Assembly (NCBI GenBank): GCA_012103505.1
Contig: WLWP01000001.1
Span: 4,154,001-4,218,000, forward strand
Reading direction: 5' to 3'
Source: Pseudomonadales bacterium
GTDB lineage: Bacteria > Pseudomonadota > Gammaproteobacteria > Pseudomonadales > Azotimanducaceae
Length of the DNA: 64,000 nucleotides
Every line of letters begins with the position of its first letter. Within the stretch, counting starts at the first letter, position 1. A model generated the notes under the pieces. The model did not search any database and was not told the origin of the DNA. It saw only the letters and a program-made list of their open reading frames with translations. This document shows positions 1-7,789 of the stretch, piece after piece. The position numbers were made by a program, and so were the translations under genes.

Positions 1-131
1 ATTGTCGCGAACCGTGCCCGAGTTTCCGGGTCACCGGAGATACCGAATTGGAAGCCGACCGCATGCAGCGCGATGGCGAACGAAGTGAGCAGAAGTAAGC
101 CAAATAGAAAGGTCGGGATGACTCGCTGCAT
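1..131 (-). CDS. 5' end of an unidentified exported or membrane-anchored protein (partial)
   Basis: Reading leftward from an ATG at 131, about 43 codons stay open to the window edge. The start is preceded by a good ribosome binding site (AAGGAGAA, about 3-8 bases upstream). The N-terminus (MQRVIPTFLFGLLLLTSFAI) is a basic residue followed by a hydrophobic stretch, as in a signal peptide or membrane anchor. It lies 14 bp downstream of the SIS isomerase gene on the same strand and is probably its operon partner. The family cannot be recognised from 43 residues. Confidence 0.6.
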   Translation of the reverse strand, partial: MQRVIPTFLFGLLLLTSFAIALHAVGFQFGISGDPETRARFAT

Positions 132-145
132 GAGTTCTCCTTAAA

Positions 146-787
146 TCACTTCTCTTCAGGGTGAGGGACATTATCGGTGCGTGCTGCACGGCCAAGGTAG
201 CCACCGTGATGACGTAGACCGTACTGTTCCTTAGTCACGCCTTTCTGCTCCATTAATGCCAGGGATATCGCATCTGTGATGGCTTGCATTACGGCCATCG
301 AAGCGCTGGGTGTGAGACCAAGCGGACAAGGTTCTTTGATGACACCCATATCTAAAACAAAGTCGGAAAGATCCCGCAAATCGGATTCCGGGTGTGAAGT
401 GACGCCAATAATGGTCTCCACGCCTAAATGGCGGGACAGCTCCAAGATCTCTATGACTTCGCGACTCTTGCCGCTGGTAGAAAAGGCCAGCATCACATCG
501 TTTGTTGCGACCAAACCTAGATCGCCGTGGGCGGCTTCTGCTGGATGGATAAAGACTGCTGGGGTTGCTGTCGAACAGAGGGTCGCCGCAAATTTGTGGG
601 CAAGGTAGCCAGCTTTACCCATGCCTGTGGTCACGATTTTGCCTTTACAAGCTTGCATGATTTCAACGGCCTGAATAAAGGTGTCGTCGATCTCGATTGC
701 GTTGATGGCCGCAGCTTCGGCGTGTAATACCGCTTGCATGCGTTCTTTGATGTCCAATAGCATCCCTCGAATGAATTTCAAACGCAT
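146..787 (-). CDS. SIS-domain sugar-phosphate isomerase, KdsD/GutQ-like, without CBS domains
   Basis: About 213 residues made of a single SIS domain. It matches the arabinose-5-phosphate isomerase (KdsD/GutQ) family: TGMGKAGYLAHKFAAT, then HPAEAAHGDLG, the phosphate-binding STSGKS loop, and EPCPLGLTPS. KdsD is usually about 320 residues because two CBS domains follow the SIS domain; here the protein ends after HHGGYLGRAAR, so the regulatory part is missing. The ORF stays open to a TTG at 814; ATGs at 787 and 763 are more likely, and 763 is preceded by CGAGGG. It is divergent from the GH20 hexosaminidase gene, so it may act on an amino-sugar or hexose phosphate instead of making Kdo precursor. 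The substrate is inferred only. Confidence 0.75.
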   Translation of the reverse strand: MRLKFIRGMLLDIKERMQAVLHAEAAAINAIEIDDTFIQAVEIMQACKGKIVTTGMGKAGYLAHKFAATLCSTATPAVFIHPAEAAHGDLGLVATNDVMLAFSTSGKSREVIEILELSRHLGVETIIGVTSHPESDLRDLSDFVLDMGVIKEPCPLGLTPSASMAVMQAITDAISLALMEQKGVTKEQYGLRHHGGYLGRAARTDNVPHPEEK

Positions 788-830
788 GGTGTCACGGGCA
801 GAAACGATGAACAAGAAGATGAGGGCTTAG

Positions 831-2714
831 GTGCTTAAGACTCTGCCGCGTCTGCACAAGGTCGAACTCGACGCACTTGGGCGCATACCCGCCGGACCGT
901 TGTCGCTGCAGTGGGTAAGCGATGCCAATGCGCCAATCGAGGCAAGAGCCGCTGCTTGCCTCAATGCGTATGAGACTGGGGTGATCGAGATTGATATTGC
1001 TAGCCCCGTTGGCGATGTGCCGATGTTTGCGGTTGATGAGAGTTACCGTATTGATAAAACTGAGGCGGGTTGGCGGGTTTCAGCAGAAACCCAATATGGC
1101 GGGTTGCACGCCATCACGACGCTCGGTCAGCTCTATCGACTAGGCGGCTTTGACGAGGTTGAGTCAATTGAAGATCAGCCGCGCTACCCTTGGCGTGGCG
1201 TTTTAATCGACGTCGCCCGCCACTTTTTGTCTGTAGTTCTTCTGCGGCGAGTTATTGATGGTTTGGCAGAACTCAAAATCAATGTGCTCCATCTGCATCT
1301 GACCGATGATCAGGCTTTTCGTTTTGAGTGCGTTCATTTCCCTAGACTGGCAAGTGTGGAGCATTATTCTCAAGATCAGCTACGAGAACTGGTTGTCTAT
1401 GCCGCTGCCAGAGGGATACGGGTGGTTCCGGAACTCGATGTACCAGGGCATGTAACAAGTTGGTTAACAAAATATCCTGAATGGGGTTTTCAGCAAGTTA
1501 ACACGACAGATCGCTTCGGTGTGCACAAAGCCTGTTTGGATCCTACCAGCGCAATTGTCTACGATGCTGTGATCCAAATTTTCTCTGAACTCGCAGATAT
1601 TTTTCCTGACGAGTATGTCCACATTGGTGGCGATGAGGTGCACCCAGCCTGGTGGAGTGAAGATCAATCTGTCAAAGCATTCCAGGCTGAGAAGGGTCTG
1701 GTAGATGGACGTGCTGTGCAGAACTATTTTACAACACGCATCGTTGACGCCTTACGCGAGCGCTCCAAGAAGGCGATTGGCTGGGATGAAGTGTTACATC
1801 CAGAAATGCCTAACCTAGTGGTACAAAACTGGCGTGGTGCAACATCCAGGGATCGGACGTTGGATAAAGGTCTTGGCTGCATTGTCTCGGCGCCGTATTA
1901 CTTGGATTTGTTCTACCCAGCTGATATGCACTATGCCTTTGACCCAAGTCGACCCCAGGCAGAGTGGGTCGCGCTTGAGGATGATCAACAGCAAGATTTG
2001 CGGCTGCGCCACGTCGCAGAAGGATTGGAGTGGACGAAGCAGTGGCGTGACGAGGCGATTGCGACTGATCCCGACGTGTCTGGCGTCATCGGCGGCGAAG
2101 CATGTCTTTGGTCTGAACTCGTTGACGAGCAAACTCTTGAAACGAGGTTGTGGTCGCGTCTGCCCGCTGTCGCTGAACAGCTTTGGTGTGATCCGGATGG
2201 TGATGTCGTTGAATTTTATACGCGTCTCTCGAGTCTGTTGTCTGCAGCGCCGTTCAAGCAAACTGAGGAGGTGTCCCGCAAGCTCGTAGGATTAGGTCTG
2301 ACTGACGCCCAAGTACAAATAGCGTGTTATTTGGAGCCAGTGAAATGGTATGGGCGCTTGCTAGGGCAGCAAGCCCTAGAAGCACGTATCGCGGGCTCCG
2401 AGATGCCGCAAGCAAGGCCGTACCAGGTCGACACACCGCTAGATCGTGTCATCGATTTTATTTCCCCGGAAAGTCTCAGCGCACGAGCCTTACGCGATGC
2501 GGATGAGGCGACCTGGCTTTTGTTTGCAAAAAGCGTCTTGGCGGAGGATGTCGGGGCATGGCCAGAGGATGTGCAGGCGGCGATTACTGGGTTGCAAGAA
2601 TTTGCCCAGCTTATCGTTGCTGGGACGCTTGATACTGAAAAAGCTGATGCATACTACAGTCCTTATGGAGAGTTTATGTTGGCACCCGTACATGCATGGT
2701 TGCTGCGTGGCTGA
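831..2714 (+). CDS. Cytoplasmic glycoside hydrolase family 20 beta-N-acetylhexosaminidase
   Basis: 627 residues. GH20 enzymes remove terminal beta-linked GlcNAc or GalNAc by substrate-assisted catalysis. The catalytic Asp-Glu pair is visible in HIGGDEVHPAWW (about residue 268), with the family motifs YPWRGVLIDVARHF, LHLHLTDDQAFR and GWDEVLHP, and an N-terminal GH20b-like domain of about 110 residues. There is no signal peptide, so the enzyme should act in the cytoplasm on imported oligosaccharides or muropeptide-type sugars. The start is a GTG at 831; no in-frame ATG lies nearby. The next gene is a sugar kinase overlapping its 3' end, which suggests coupled translation and a release-then-phosphorylate pathway. 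Confidence 0.9.
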   Translation: MLKTLPRLHKVELDALGRIPAGPLSLQWVSDANAPIEARAAACLNAYETGVIEIDIASPVGDVPMFAVDESYRIDKTEAGWRVSAETQYGGLHAITTLGQLYRLGGFDEVESIEDQPRYPWRGVLIDVARHFLSVVLLRRVIDGLAELKINVLHLHLTDDQAFRFECVHFPRLASVEHYSQDQLRELVVYAAARGIRVVPELDVPGHVTSWLTKYPEWGFQQVNTTDRFGVHKACLDPTSAIVYDAVIQIFSELADIFPDEYVHIGGDEVHPAWWSEDQSVKAFQAEKGLVDGRAVQNYFTTRIVDALRERSKKAIGWDEVLHPEMPNLVVQNWRGATSRDRTLDKGLGCIVSAPYYLDLFYPADMHYAFDPSRPQAEWVALEDDQQQDLRLRHVAEGLEWTKQWRDEAIATDPDVSGVIGGEACLWSELVDEQTLETRLWSRLPAVAEQLWCDPDGDVVEFYTRLSSLLSAAPFKQTEEVSRKLVGLGLTDAQVQIACYLEPVKWYGRLLGQQALEARIAGSEMPQARPYQVDTPLDRVIDFISPESLSARALRDADEATWLLFAKSVLAEDVGAWPEDVQAAITGLQEFAQLIVAGTLDTEKADAYYSPYGEFMLAPVHAWLLRG

Positions 2715-3711
2715 TATCGAAGACAGTGCACTGACGGCCGTACTACAATCGTTTGATGAGAGCTTGTTCCAAGCAGCGAAGGTCCAACCTCTCGGTGACG
2801 GCCACATCCACGATACCTATCTAGTTACACCTTCTCTTGGTGCGGGTCGCTTCGTGCTGCAAAAAATCAATGAGTTTGTTTTCAAGGATGCCGGTCTTGT
2901 TATGCGGCAGACAGAACACCTGCTCGAAAGCTGGTCTCAGCAAAACGACTATGTTGTACCGAAACTGCTGCGTCAGCCAGACGGCAGTAACACAGTTCGG
3001 GCAAACGACGAGTTGTGGCGGATATGGCACTACATCGAGGGTGGTAAGACGATTGACCCACTTCAAACGCTGCAACAGATAGAAAGCGTTGGGTGCGCTT
3101 TTGGCCGATTGCAGCAGGCCGCCGAATCGATCGATGCACCTTTCGAAGACACGATCGAGGGTTTTCTAAATCTTGGCTACTACTTAAACGAGTTTTCGGA
3201 GGTTAGGTCGACGGCACCCAGTGAGCTCGCAGCATTGGTCGATGAAAGCTCAGGGTTAGCGGAAAAATTGGTCGAGCGACATTGCCATATACATGGTGAC
3301 TGCAAGGTCAACAATGTGCTTTTTGATGAGGCCGGGGCTAACGTCATCGCGGTGATAGATTTCGATACCGCCATGTTCGGACACTGGGCTTGGGACTTTG
3401 GAGATTTGGTTCGCTCGGTGTCTTTTAGCGCCGGAGGCTATGACGGCGATCGATTTGCGGCCTGTTTCGCTGGCTTTACCACTGCGCAAAAACGCTCGAA
3501 CCCGGAAGATGCAGCGGTAGCACCAGCCTATGTATCGTTAATGCTTGGGGTCCGTTTTTTAACCGACCACTTGCAAGGGAATGTGTACTTTAAGACCACT
3601 GAGCATGGACAGAACCTTGCTCGGGCACAGGAACAATTCGCACTGTTTCGCCAATTTGATCAGGCGCGAGCACAAATGATTGGCATCGCGGAAAGGATTC
3701 TCGGCACCTGA
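2692..3711 (+). CDS. APH-fold sugar kinase, NahK-like (N-acetylhexosamine 1-kinase family)
   Basis: About 339 residues. The aminoglycoside-phosphotransferase fold is shown by GDGHIHDTYLV near the N-terminus, the catalytic HGDCKVNNVLFD (about residue 200) and metal-binding VIDFDTAMFG (about 222). The segment FVLQKINEFVFKD is characteristic of NahK-type kinases, which phosphorylate the anomeric hydroxyl of GlcNAc or GalNAc. Pairing with the upstream GH20 enzyme fits this role. The start is uncertain: ATG at 2692 or GTG at 2707 both overlap the GH20 3' end; the open frame reaches further back to 2446 but that part lies wholly in another frame of GH20. Antibiotic phosphorylation is unlikely given the context. 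Confidence 0.75.
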   Translation: MHGCCVADIEDSALTAVLQSFDESLFQAAKVQPLGDGHIHDTYLVTPSLGAGRFVLQKINEFVFKDAGLVMRQTEHLLESWSQQNDYVVPKLLRQPDGSNTVRANDELWRIWHYIEGGKTIDPLQTLQQIESVGCAFGRLQQAAESIDAPFEDTIEGFLNLGYYLNEFSEVRSTAPSELAALVDESSGLAEKLVERHCHIHGDCKVNNVLFDEAGANVIAVIDFDTAMFGHWAWDFGDLVRSVSFSAGGYDGDRFAACFAGFTTAQKRSNPEDAAVAPAYVSLMLGVRFLTDHLQGNVYFKTTEHGQNLARAQEQFALFRQFDQARAQMIGIAERILGT

Positions 3712-3713
3712 AG

Positions 3714-3935
3714 TCAACTCAGAATCAGGGTCACAATGCCAACCATCACCAAGACGAACACAACGGTAAACCCAATACCCATGAGGATAAACTGACTGGC
3801 TTTACCGCGGGTGAAGTCGCGCTCGCGATTCTTGCTCGATTGCACACCAAACGCTGCCGCCAGCGTACTGTGTAGCACCTGCCAGAATGTGAGCGGGGTC
3901 GGTTCGTCCGTTTGCGGCGTTCGTTCTTCGGTCAT
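3714..3935 (-). CDS. DUF2970 small membrane protein
   Basis: 73 residues from the ATG at 3935. The sequence has the DUF2970 pattern: a tryptophan-containing amphipathic stretch (TFWQVLHSTLAAAFGVQSSK), NRERDFTRG, then one C-terminal transmembrane helix. Function is unknown; such proteins occur across Proteobacteria as short inner-membrane proteins. The frame is also open to a TTG at 3977 that would overlap the stop of the upstream CPXCG gene by 4 bp (TTGA); that coupling is possible, but the conserved region begins after the ATG. Confidence 0.75.
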   Translation of the reverse strand: MTEERTPQTDEPTPLTFWQVLHSTLAAAFGVQSSKNRERDFTRGKASQFILMGIGFTVVFVLVMVGIVTLILS

Positions 3936-3973
3936 TTGGTTCCCAGGTACGCGAGTTGTAAGGGGTCGCTCGG

Positions 3974-4165
3974 TCAAAAAGTTGTCTCATCTTCACGGCG
4001 AACAGCCACCGAGCCGTTCATCGGGTCAGAACGCATGACGATAGGCTGACAGCAAACTTGGCAGTCCTCAGTATATTCATCACCCACCTCTGATGGATCG
4101 ACCAAAATACCGATCGACTCCCCGCAATACGGACAGTCTACCTGTGTCTCGGTCAAGTCACTCAT
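3974..4165 (-). CDS. CPXCG-motif cysteine-rich protein
   Basis: 63 residues with CPYCG at residues 11-15 and CQVCC at 35-39, which should form a small zinc ribbon. It matches the widespread but uncharacterised CPXCG-motif cysteine-rich protein family, which is usually 60-65 residues. It is followed on the same strand by the DUF2970 gene with little or no gap. Function unknown. Confidence 0.85.
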   Translation of the reverse strand: MSDLTETQVDCPYCGESIGILVDPSEVGDEYTEDCQVCCQPIVMRSDPMNGSVAVRREDETTF

Positions 4166-4178
4166 AGGGTGATGGGGC

Positions 4179-4646
4179 TCAAATCGAAGTCAGATGAAAT
4201 GACCACCAATGATCAGGCCTTGGCGTTGGCTCGCGTTTGATCTTCGCCAATCGTGCAGTCCACGCTATATCGAGCTCGCTGGCCTCGATGACTCGGCGAA
4301 CTTTAACCGGGTAAACCGTTGCGCCCATGCGGATACGTGCGACTCTATTTTCAACCGCGGCTTGAGACCAAACCTTACCCGCGCAATTGGAACAGCTGAC
4401 ATACAAAGTGCCGTCGTCAGTGGACATGCAATTTAGATTGATCGAGTGTGGTCGCCAGGTAGTCACCTCGATCTGGCAAAGCGGCACATCGTTTGCAAAA
4501 TTCCAATCGGTGACTGCCACATTTGATTCTTCGCCGAACAGATACGCGCCAGGTACTCGAGTGCACGGGCAAGTTGTGGTGAAGATCAACAGGCCAGCGA
4601 TGAGCAAGACTGCACTGATAGTGATGATTTTTGCGGTTAGATTCAT
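4179..4646 (-). CDS. Uncharacterised membrane-anchored protein with PNPOx-like C-terminal part
   Basis: 155 residues. Residues about 6-24 form one hydrophobic segment that could be a signal anchor, followed by a Cys-rich TTTCPCTRVPG. The rest is polar and contains pairs of cysteines (SCSNCAGK). The segment ATVYPVKVRRV followed by LDIAWTARLAK resembles the split-barrel flavin/pyridoxamine-oxidase-like proteins, but I cannot assign it firmly. It is 13 bp upstream of the CPXCG gene on the same strand and may form an operon with it. No function is proposed. Confidence 0.6.
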   Translation of the reverse strand: MNLTAKIITISAVLLIAGLLIFTTTCPCTRVPGAYLFGEESNVAVTDWNFANDVPLCQIEVTTWRPHSINLNCMSTDDGTLYVSCSNCAGKVWSQAAVENRVARIRMGATVYPVKVRRVIEASELDIAWTARLAKIKREPTPRPDHWWSFHLTSI

Positions 4647-4816
4647 TAGCGACCCCTGTTTCTCGTTCTTAGTCTACCGTGGACTTGGCAACGGACCTAG
4701 AGATGGGTAATACTTCTCGAAGGCCGTTAACCCATGCCTCCACCCTCCCGAGGGGAAGTACTCAACGTGCGGGGTTCTACTACACAACTTGGTACTTACT
4801 GTACGAGTTCTCGCAT

Positions 4817-4859
4817 AAGGAGGGGTTGCGCGATGCACTCGCATAGGAGGTTATCAATG
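4817..4859 (+). promoter_or_regulatory. Two in-frame start codons, each with its own Shine-Dalgarno
   Basis: AAGGAGGGG (4817-4825) precedes an ATG at 4833 by 7 bases, and ATAGGAGG (4843-4850) precedes a second ATG at 4857 by 6 bases. The two ATGs are in the same frame, so products would differ by only eight residues. The two sites also share the repeated text CGCATA(A)GGAGG. The rest of 4647-4816, between the divergent genes, shows no feature I can name. Confidence 0.6.
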
Positions 4860-5570
4860 AAACTATCTGCACCCATCTATCGGCTCAAGCGTGAAGCAAA
4901 ACTCATGTCGCGTGCCGAACGTATACCACTTCACGAAGCCTTGGACCGGATTGCCCGGACAGAAGGTTTTGGCAGTTGGAGTTTGCTTTCAGCAAAGGTG
5001 GCGGAGAATAAACCAGCTTCTTCTGTCCTCTCGGAACTCAAAGAGGGCGAATTGGTATTGCTCGGTGCAAGGTCCGGGCATGGTAAAACCTTGCTGGGTT
5101 TTGAGATCATGATCGAGGCGATGAAAGCTGGTCGCGATGGTCGTCTGTTTACGCTGGAGTACACGGACGAGGAAGTGCACGGACTCTTTGGGCATGTTGA
5201 TGAGAAGGCGTCCGATTACGGGAGCCGTTTCGGCTTTGACAATTCCGATGAGATCAGCGGCGACTACATTGCTGATAAATTGGCCGGAGTCAGTGCTGGC
5301 GCTGTAGTGGTCGTCGACTATCTACAAATACTCGACCAGCGGCGTGAGACACCAGATTTGGCAGCCCAAATGCAAACGCTAAAAGACTGTGCCCGTGCGA
5401 AGCGGGTGGTGATCATTCTGATCTCACAGATTGATCGCGGCTATCGTGCGCAGACTGGGGAATTGCCGGGGCTTAGTGATGTGCGGCTACCTAATCCGCT
5501 AGACCTAGCGATCTTTGATAAAGCGTGTTTCTTGCACAACGGAGAGATGCAGCTTGAGGAAGTAGCCTAA
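4857..5570 (+). CDS. Stand-alone DnaB-type RecA-fold ATPase with N-terminal helical domain
   Basis: 237 residues. Residues 1-50 are a basic helical region (APIYRLKREAKLMSR..LHEALDRIA..FGSWSLL) of a type also seen attached to glyoxalase-related proteins. Residues 65-235 carry the replicative-helicase core motifs in order: Walker A GARSGHGKT (70-78), FTLEYTDEEV (H1a-like, 98-107), Walker B VVVVDYLQIL (150-159), LISQIDR (H3-like, 188-194) and LSDVR (H4-like, 206-210). The DnaB N-terminal hexamerisation domain and the C-terminal arginine-finger region are absent; full DnaB is about 460 residues. It is therefore probably not the replicative helicase; a DNA-binding KaiC/RecA-like ATPase role is an inference. 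It is a single-gene unit ending in a strong terminator. Confidence 0.7.
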   Translation: MKLSAPIYRLKREAKLMSRAERIPLHEALDRIARTEGFGSWSLLSAKVAENKPASSVLSELKEGELVLLGARSGHGKTLLGFEIMIEAMKAGRDGRLFTLEYTDEEVHGLFGHVDEKASDYGSRFGFDNSDEISGDYIADKLAGVSAGAVVVVDYLQILDQRRETPDLAAQMQTLKDCARAKRVVIILISQIDRGYRAQTGELPGLSDVRLPNPLDLAIFDKACFLHNGEMQLEEVA

Positions 5571-5578
5571 CCGATTGC

Positions 5579-5603
5579 GGCGGCACTCAGGTGCCGCCTT
5601 TTT
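5579..5603 (+). terminator. Rho-independent terminator
   Basis: Eight-base-pair stem GGCGGCAC / GTGCCGCC with a TCAG loop, followed by TTTTT. It begins 8 bases after the stop codon of the DnaB-type ATPase gene. Confidence 0.9.
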
Positions 5604-5650
5604 CAAAGTGGACAACTTGCTAAGCAATGATGCGCCTAGACTGGTTGGGC

Positions 5651-6580
5651 TTAGCCAGCATATTCGTTTTCAACCCTCGTTATCCAATAGTCGGCGTCAA
5701 AATTCTCATCACCGGTGAGATAGCGCCAAAACCGAATTCGATTTAAGAACTCCAACCGTCCAGTATCTAACTCGAACCATTTTTCTGGTCGGGTGAGAAT
5801 AGTGTGGAGGTGGTGCGAATCCGGCTTCTGGCCATCAGTCCAGAAGATCGCTCGTTGAGCTTTGTCGTAGCTGGCATCTGGGTCCTATAGGCGCAATTGT
5901 CGTTTCGCCGGACACAAACGGATCTTGAACATGTAGCGCAACTGGTCAGAGCGGTTCATGCCGCCGCCATGCCAAAGGCCCATGTGGAAGAACATGACCG
6001 TACCTGCAGGACATACAACGTGATGTTGTCCCCGAATGTTCTGATAGCGCCCGATGGATGCTTCCGAGACGATCCGGAAGTGGGTACCCGGGATGTATCG
6101 AGTGCCGCCCATTTCCAACGTGACTTCGTGTGGAAAGTAGAAGACTTGAACATCGAATGCCTGGCGCGGATCGATGGTGGAATCTTGATGGGTGTTTTGG
6201 GATCGGACTGGCTGCATCGTTTCTGGATACATCTCCTCTGGAAAAGTGATGTGCAAAAAATGGTGATCGAAAATGCAATCCAAGCCGACAAGATTTTCGA
6301 TCGCACCAGCGACGTGCGGATCCGCGATGAGCGTGGCCAGTGCTGAATTCATGGGATAAGCAGCCTGCAATTTAGTGCCCGCAGGCACGACGGGTATCGT
6401 GCTTGATTGTCGGATCGAATCGTAGTGACCGGCGATTGAATCTGGGTGCTGAGAAGTCTTGCCGATGTCAGTAAGAAACCGTTTGTTTAAGGTGTCTGGT
6501 AGCTGTGTGTCGAGTTGTAGAAATCCTCTCGCGGCGAACTGTGCCATTTGGGTTGTGGTGAGAAGTTTGATGCCAGTCAT
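5651..6580 (-). pseudogene. Phytanoyl-CoA dioxygenase (PhyH) family gene interrupted by an in-frame TAG
   Basis: An Fe(II)/2-oxoglutarate oxygenase of the PhyH family. From the ATG at 6580, 231 residues are read to a TAG at 5885-5887; the same frame then stays open for 77 more codons to a TAA at 5651-5653. The continuation looks like real protein (AIFWTDGQKPDSHHLH, EKWFEL, FWRYLTGDENFDADYW). The codon hit probably was TGG for a Trp. Putative iron ligands H131, D133 and H204 and the 2-oxoglutarate Arg R215 all lie before the TAG, so a truncated product could still fold in part. Alternatives: recent nonsense mutation, sequencing error, or readthrough. The gene partly overlaps the small conserved ORF upstream. 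Confidence 0.8.
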
Positions 6581-6872
6581 GGTTGATACTGACGATCTTT
6601 TCAAACAGGAATTCATACTTTAGATAGCTGGTCCGAAACTCGTCACCCGAAACGTGTGGCTGTAGTTGGCTCGCTTGGAATAGACGCCAACCATCCTCTA
6701 ACGCTCGAACGCCTGATTTGTATGGGGGCTTGTCTTCGTCTCCCGCCATATGGACAGTTCGCCCCGTGCCATCGTAGGTTGCCCATGCGACGACGCCTGA
6801 ATCCAACGCTGATGAACGTAGATAGAGGACAAGAACTTGTTGCCTGTCTGAGTCTGAAAGCGCTTTAGACAT
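6468..6872 (-). CDS. Small conserved protein of unknown function upstream of PhyH gene
   Basis: 134 residues from the ATG at 6872. The first 95 residues look like a genuine protein (VLVLYLRSSALDSGVVAWATYDGTG, LEDGWRLFQASQLQP, TSYLKYEFLFEK); the last 40 overlap the PhyH gene by about 110 bp in another frame and look less natural. In a third frame a TGA falls in an ATGA with the PhyH ATG at 6580, which would give a typical 4-bp coupled overlap; a one-base indel near 6600 may have extended this ORF. That is an inference. I do not recognise a named family. Confidence 0.55.
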   Translation of the reverse strand: MSKALSDSDRQQVLVLYLRSSALDSGVVAWATYDGTGRTVHMAGDEDKPPYKSGVRALEDGWRLFQASQLQPHVSGDEFRTSYLKYEFLFEKIVSINHDWHQTSHHNPNGTVRRERISTTRHTATRHLKQTVSY

Positions 6873-6936
6873 TTGGCTGGCTAAAAAAAGAACAATGCGC
6901 ATTATTGCGTAATGTTTTGTCTAAACCCATAGTTAG

Positions 6937-7788
6937 ATGATGAGTGAGAATTTGAGAAAACACCCGCTTAATAAAGACTTCGTTTGGCAGCAACCGGATC
7001 CGCCCTACGAACTTGTTACCGATGAACAAGCGAGACTGTATCGCGAGCAAGGTGGCTTCGTTCTTTACGATGCTTTCGATCAAGATGAATTGACCGCGTT
7101 GCTTGCGGATCTGGATGACGCGGAGAACGCAGCAAACGAGTTCAACAAATCTCTCTCTCCAGACCAGCCATCGATCTCGCGCGCAGACGAAATTGTCTTT
7201 TCTCCGCACTTGGTTGCGCGGAGTAGCATCGCCAAGTCATTTGCTCAGCATCCGAAACTCGTTGCTCTGTGCCGGGATTTAATTGGTCCACAAGTGCGCC
7301 TGTATTGGGATCAGCTGGTATATAAACGGCCTGGTACGCCCGATGAATTTCCGTGGCATCAGGACAATGGCTACACCTTTGTGGAGCCGCAGCAGTACCT
7401 AACCTGTTGGGTGGCTCTAAATGATGCGACCGTTGATAATGGCTGCCCTTGGATTGCGCCCGGTGTGCATAAGCAAGGTACGCTGTTTCACAAGTGGACT
7501 AACCTAGGCTTTCAGTGCTTCGCCGAGTTTCCGGATGCCGTGGCAACGCCGGTGCCTGCTGGATCCATCGCTGTCTTTTCAAGTTTGACCCCGCATCGAA
7601 CAGGCCCCAACTTGACCGACGGTGTGCGCAAATCCTACATATTGCAGTACGCACCCGATGGGGCAGTGGTGTTTCCGCGAGTCGCTCGGGGTAGCGAGAC
7701 CGAAGAAGCCGGTGTTCTTGATGACGCTATCTTAGCGGATGCGCCGGAACGGCAATTCTTCGTCACTGGCGATGTGGATCGGACTTAA
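6937..7788 (+). CDS. Phytanoyl-CoA dioxygenase (PhyH) family protein
   Basis: 283 residues, intact. Members are Fe(II)/2-oxoglutarate-dependent hydroxylases. The facial triad is visible as WHQDNGY (H141, D143) and the distal His in TPHRTGPN (H220), followed by the Arg of GVRKSY that should bind 2-oxoglutarate. The middle region (LTCWVALNDATVDNGCPWIAPGVHK) is typical. The substrate is unknown. It diverges from the small conserved ORF and broken PhyH gene, and its stop is followed after 1 bp by the TonB-C lipoprotein start, suggesting one transcript. The start could be either of two adjacent ATGs (6937 or 6940). Confidence 0.88.
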   Translation: MMSENLRKHPLNKDFVWQQPDPPYELVTDEQARLYREQGGFVLYDAFDQDELTALLADLDDAENAANEFNKSLSPDQPSISRADEIVFSPHLVARSSIAKSFAQHPKLVALCRDLIGPQVRLYWDQLVYKRPGTPDEFPWHQDNGYTFVEPQQYLTCWVALNDATVDNGCPWIAPGVHKQGTLFHKWTNLGFQCFAEFPDAVATPVPAGSIAVFSSLTPHRTGPNLTDGVRKSYILQYAPDGAVVFPRVARGSETEEAGVLDDAILADAPERQFFVTGDVDRT

Positions 7789-7789
7789 A

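Noticed and set aside
1815-2289. Long open frames on both strands within the GH20 gene
   Set aside because: They overlap conserved GH20 coding sequence and have no recognisable domain.
2692-3711. Aminoglycoside resistance gene (also at 22456-23424 and 29198-30172)
   Set aside because: All three APH-fold proteins have motifs or contexts of sugar or stress kinases (NahK-like, SrkA, MtnK-like).
4857-5570. Prophage or plasmid replication module
   Set aside because: The DnaB-type gene has no integrase, capsid, replication or plasmid partition genes around it, and surrounding genes are ordinary.
5897-6346. 149-codon plus-strand frame across the PhyH gene
   Set aside because: Antisense shadow of a clear PhyH coding frame.
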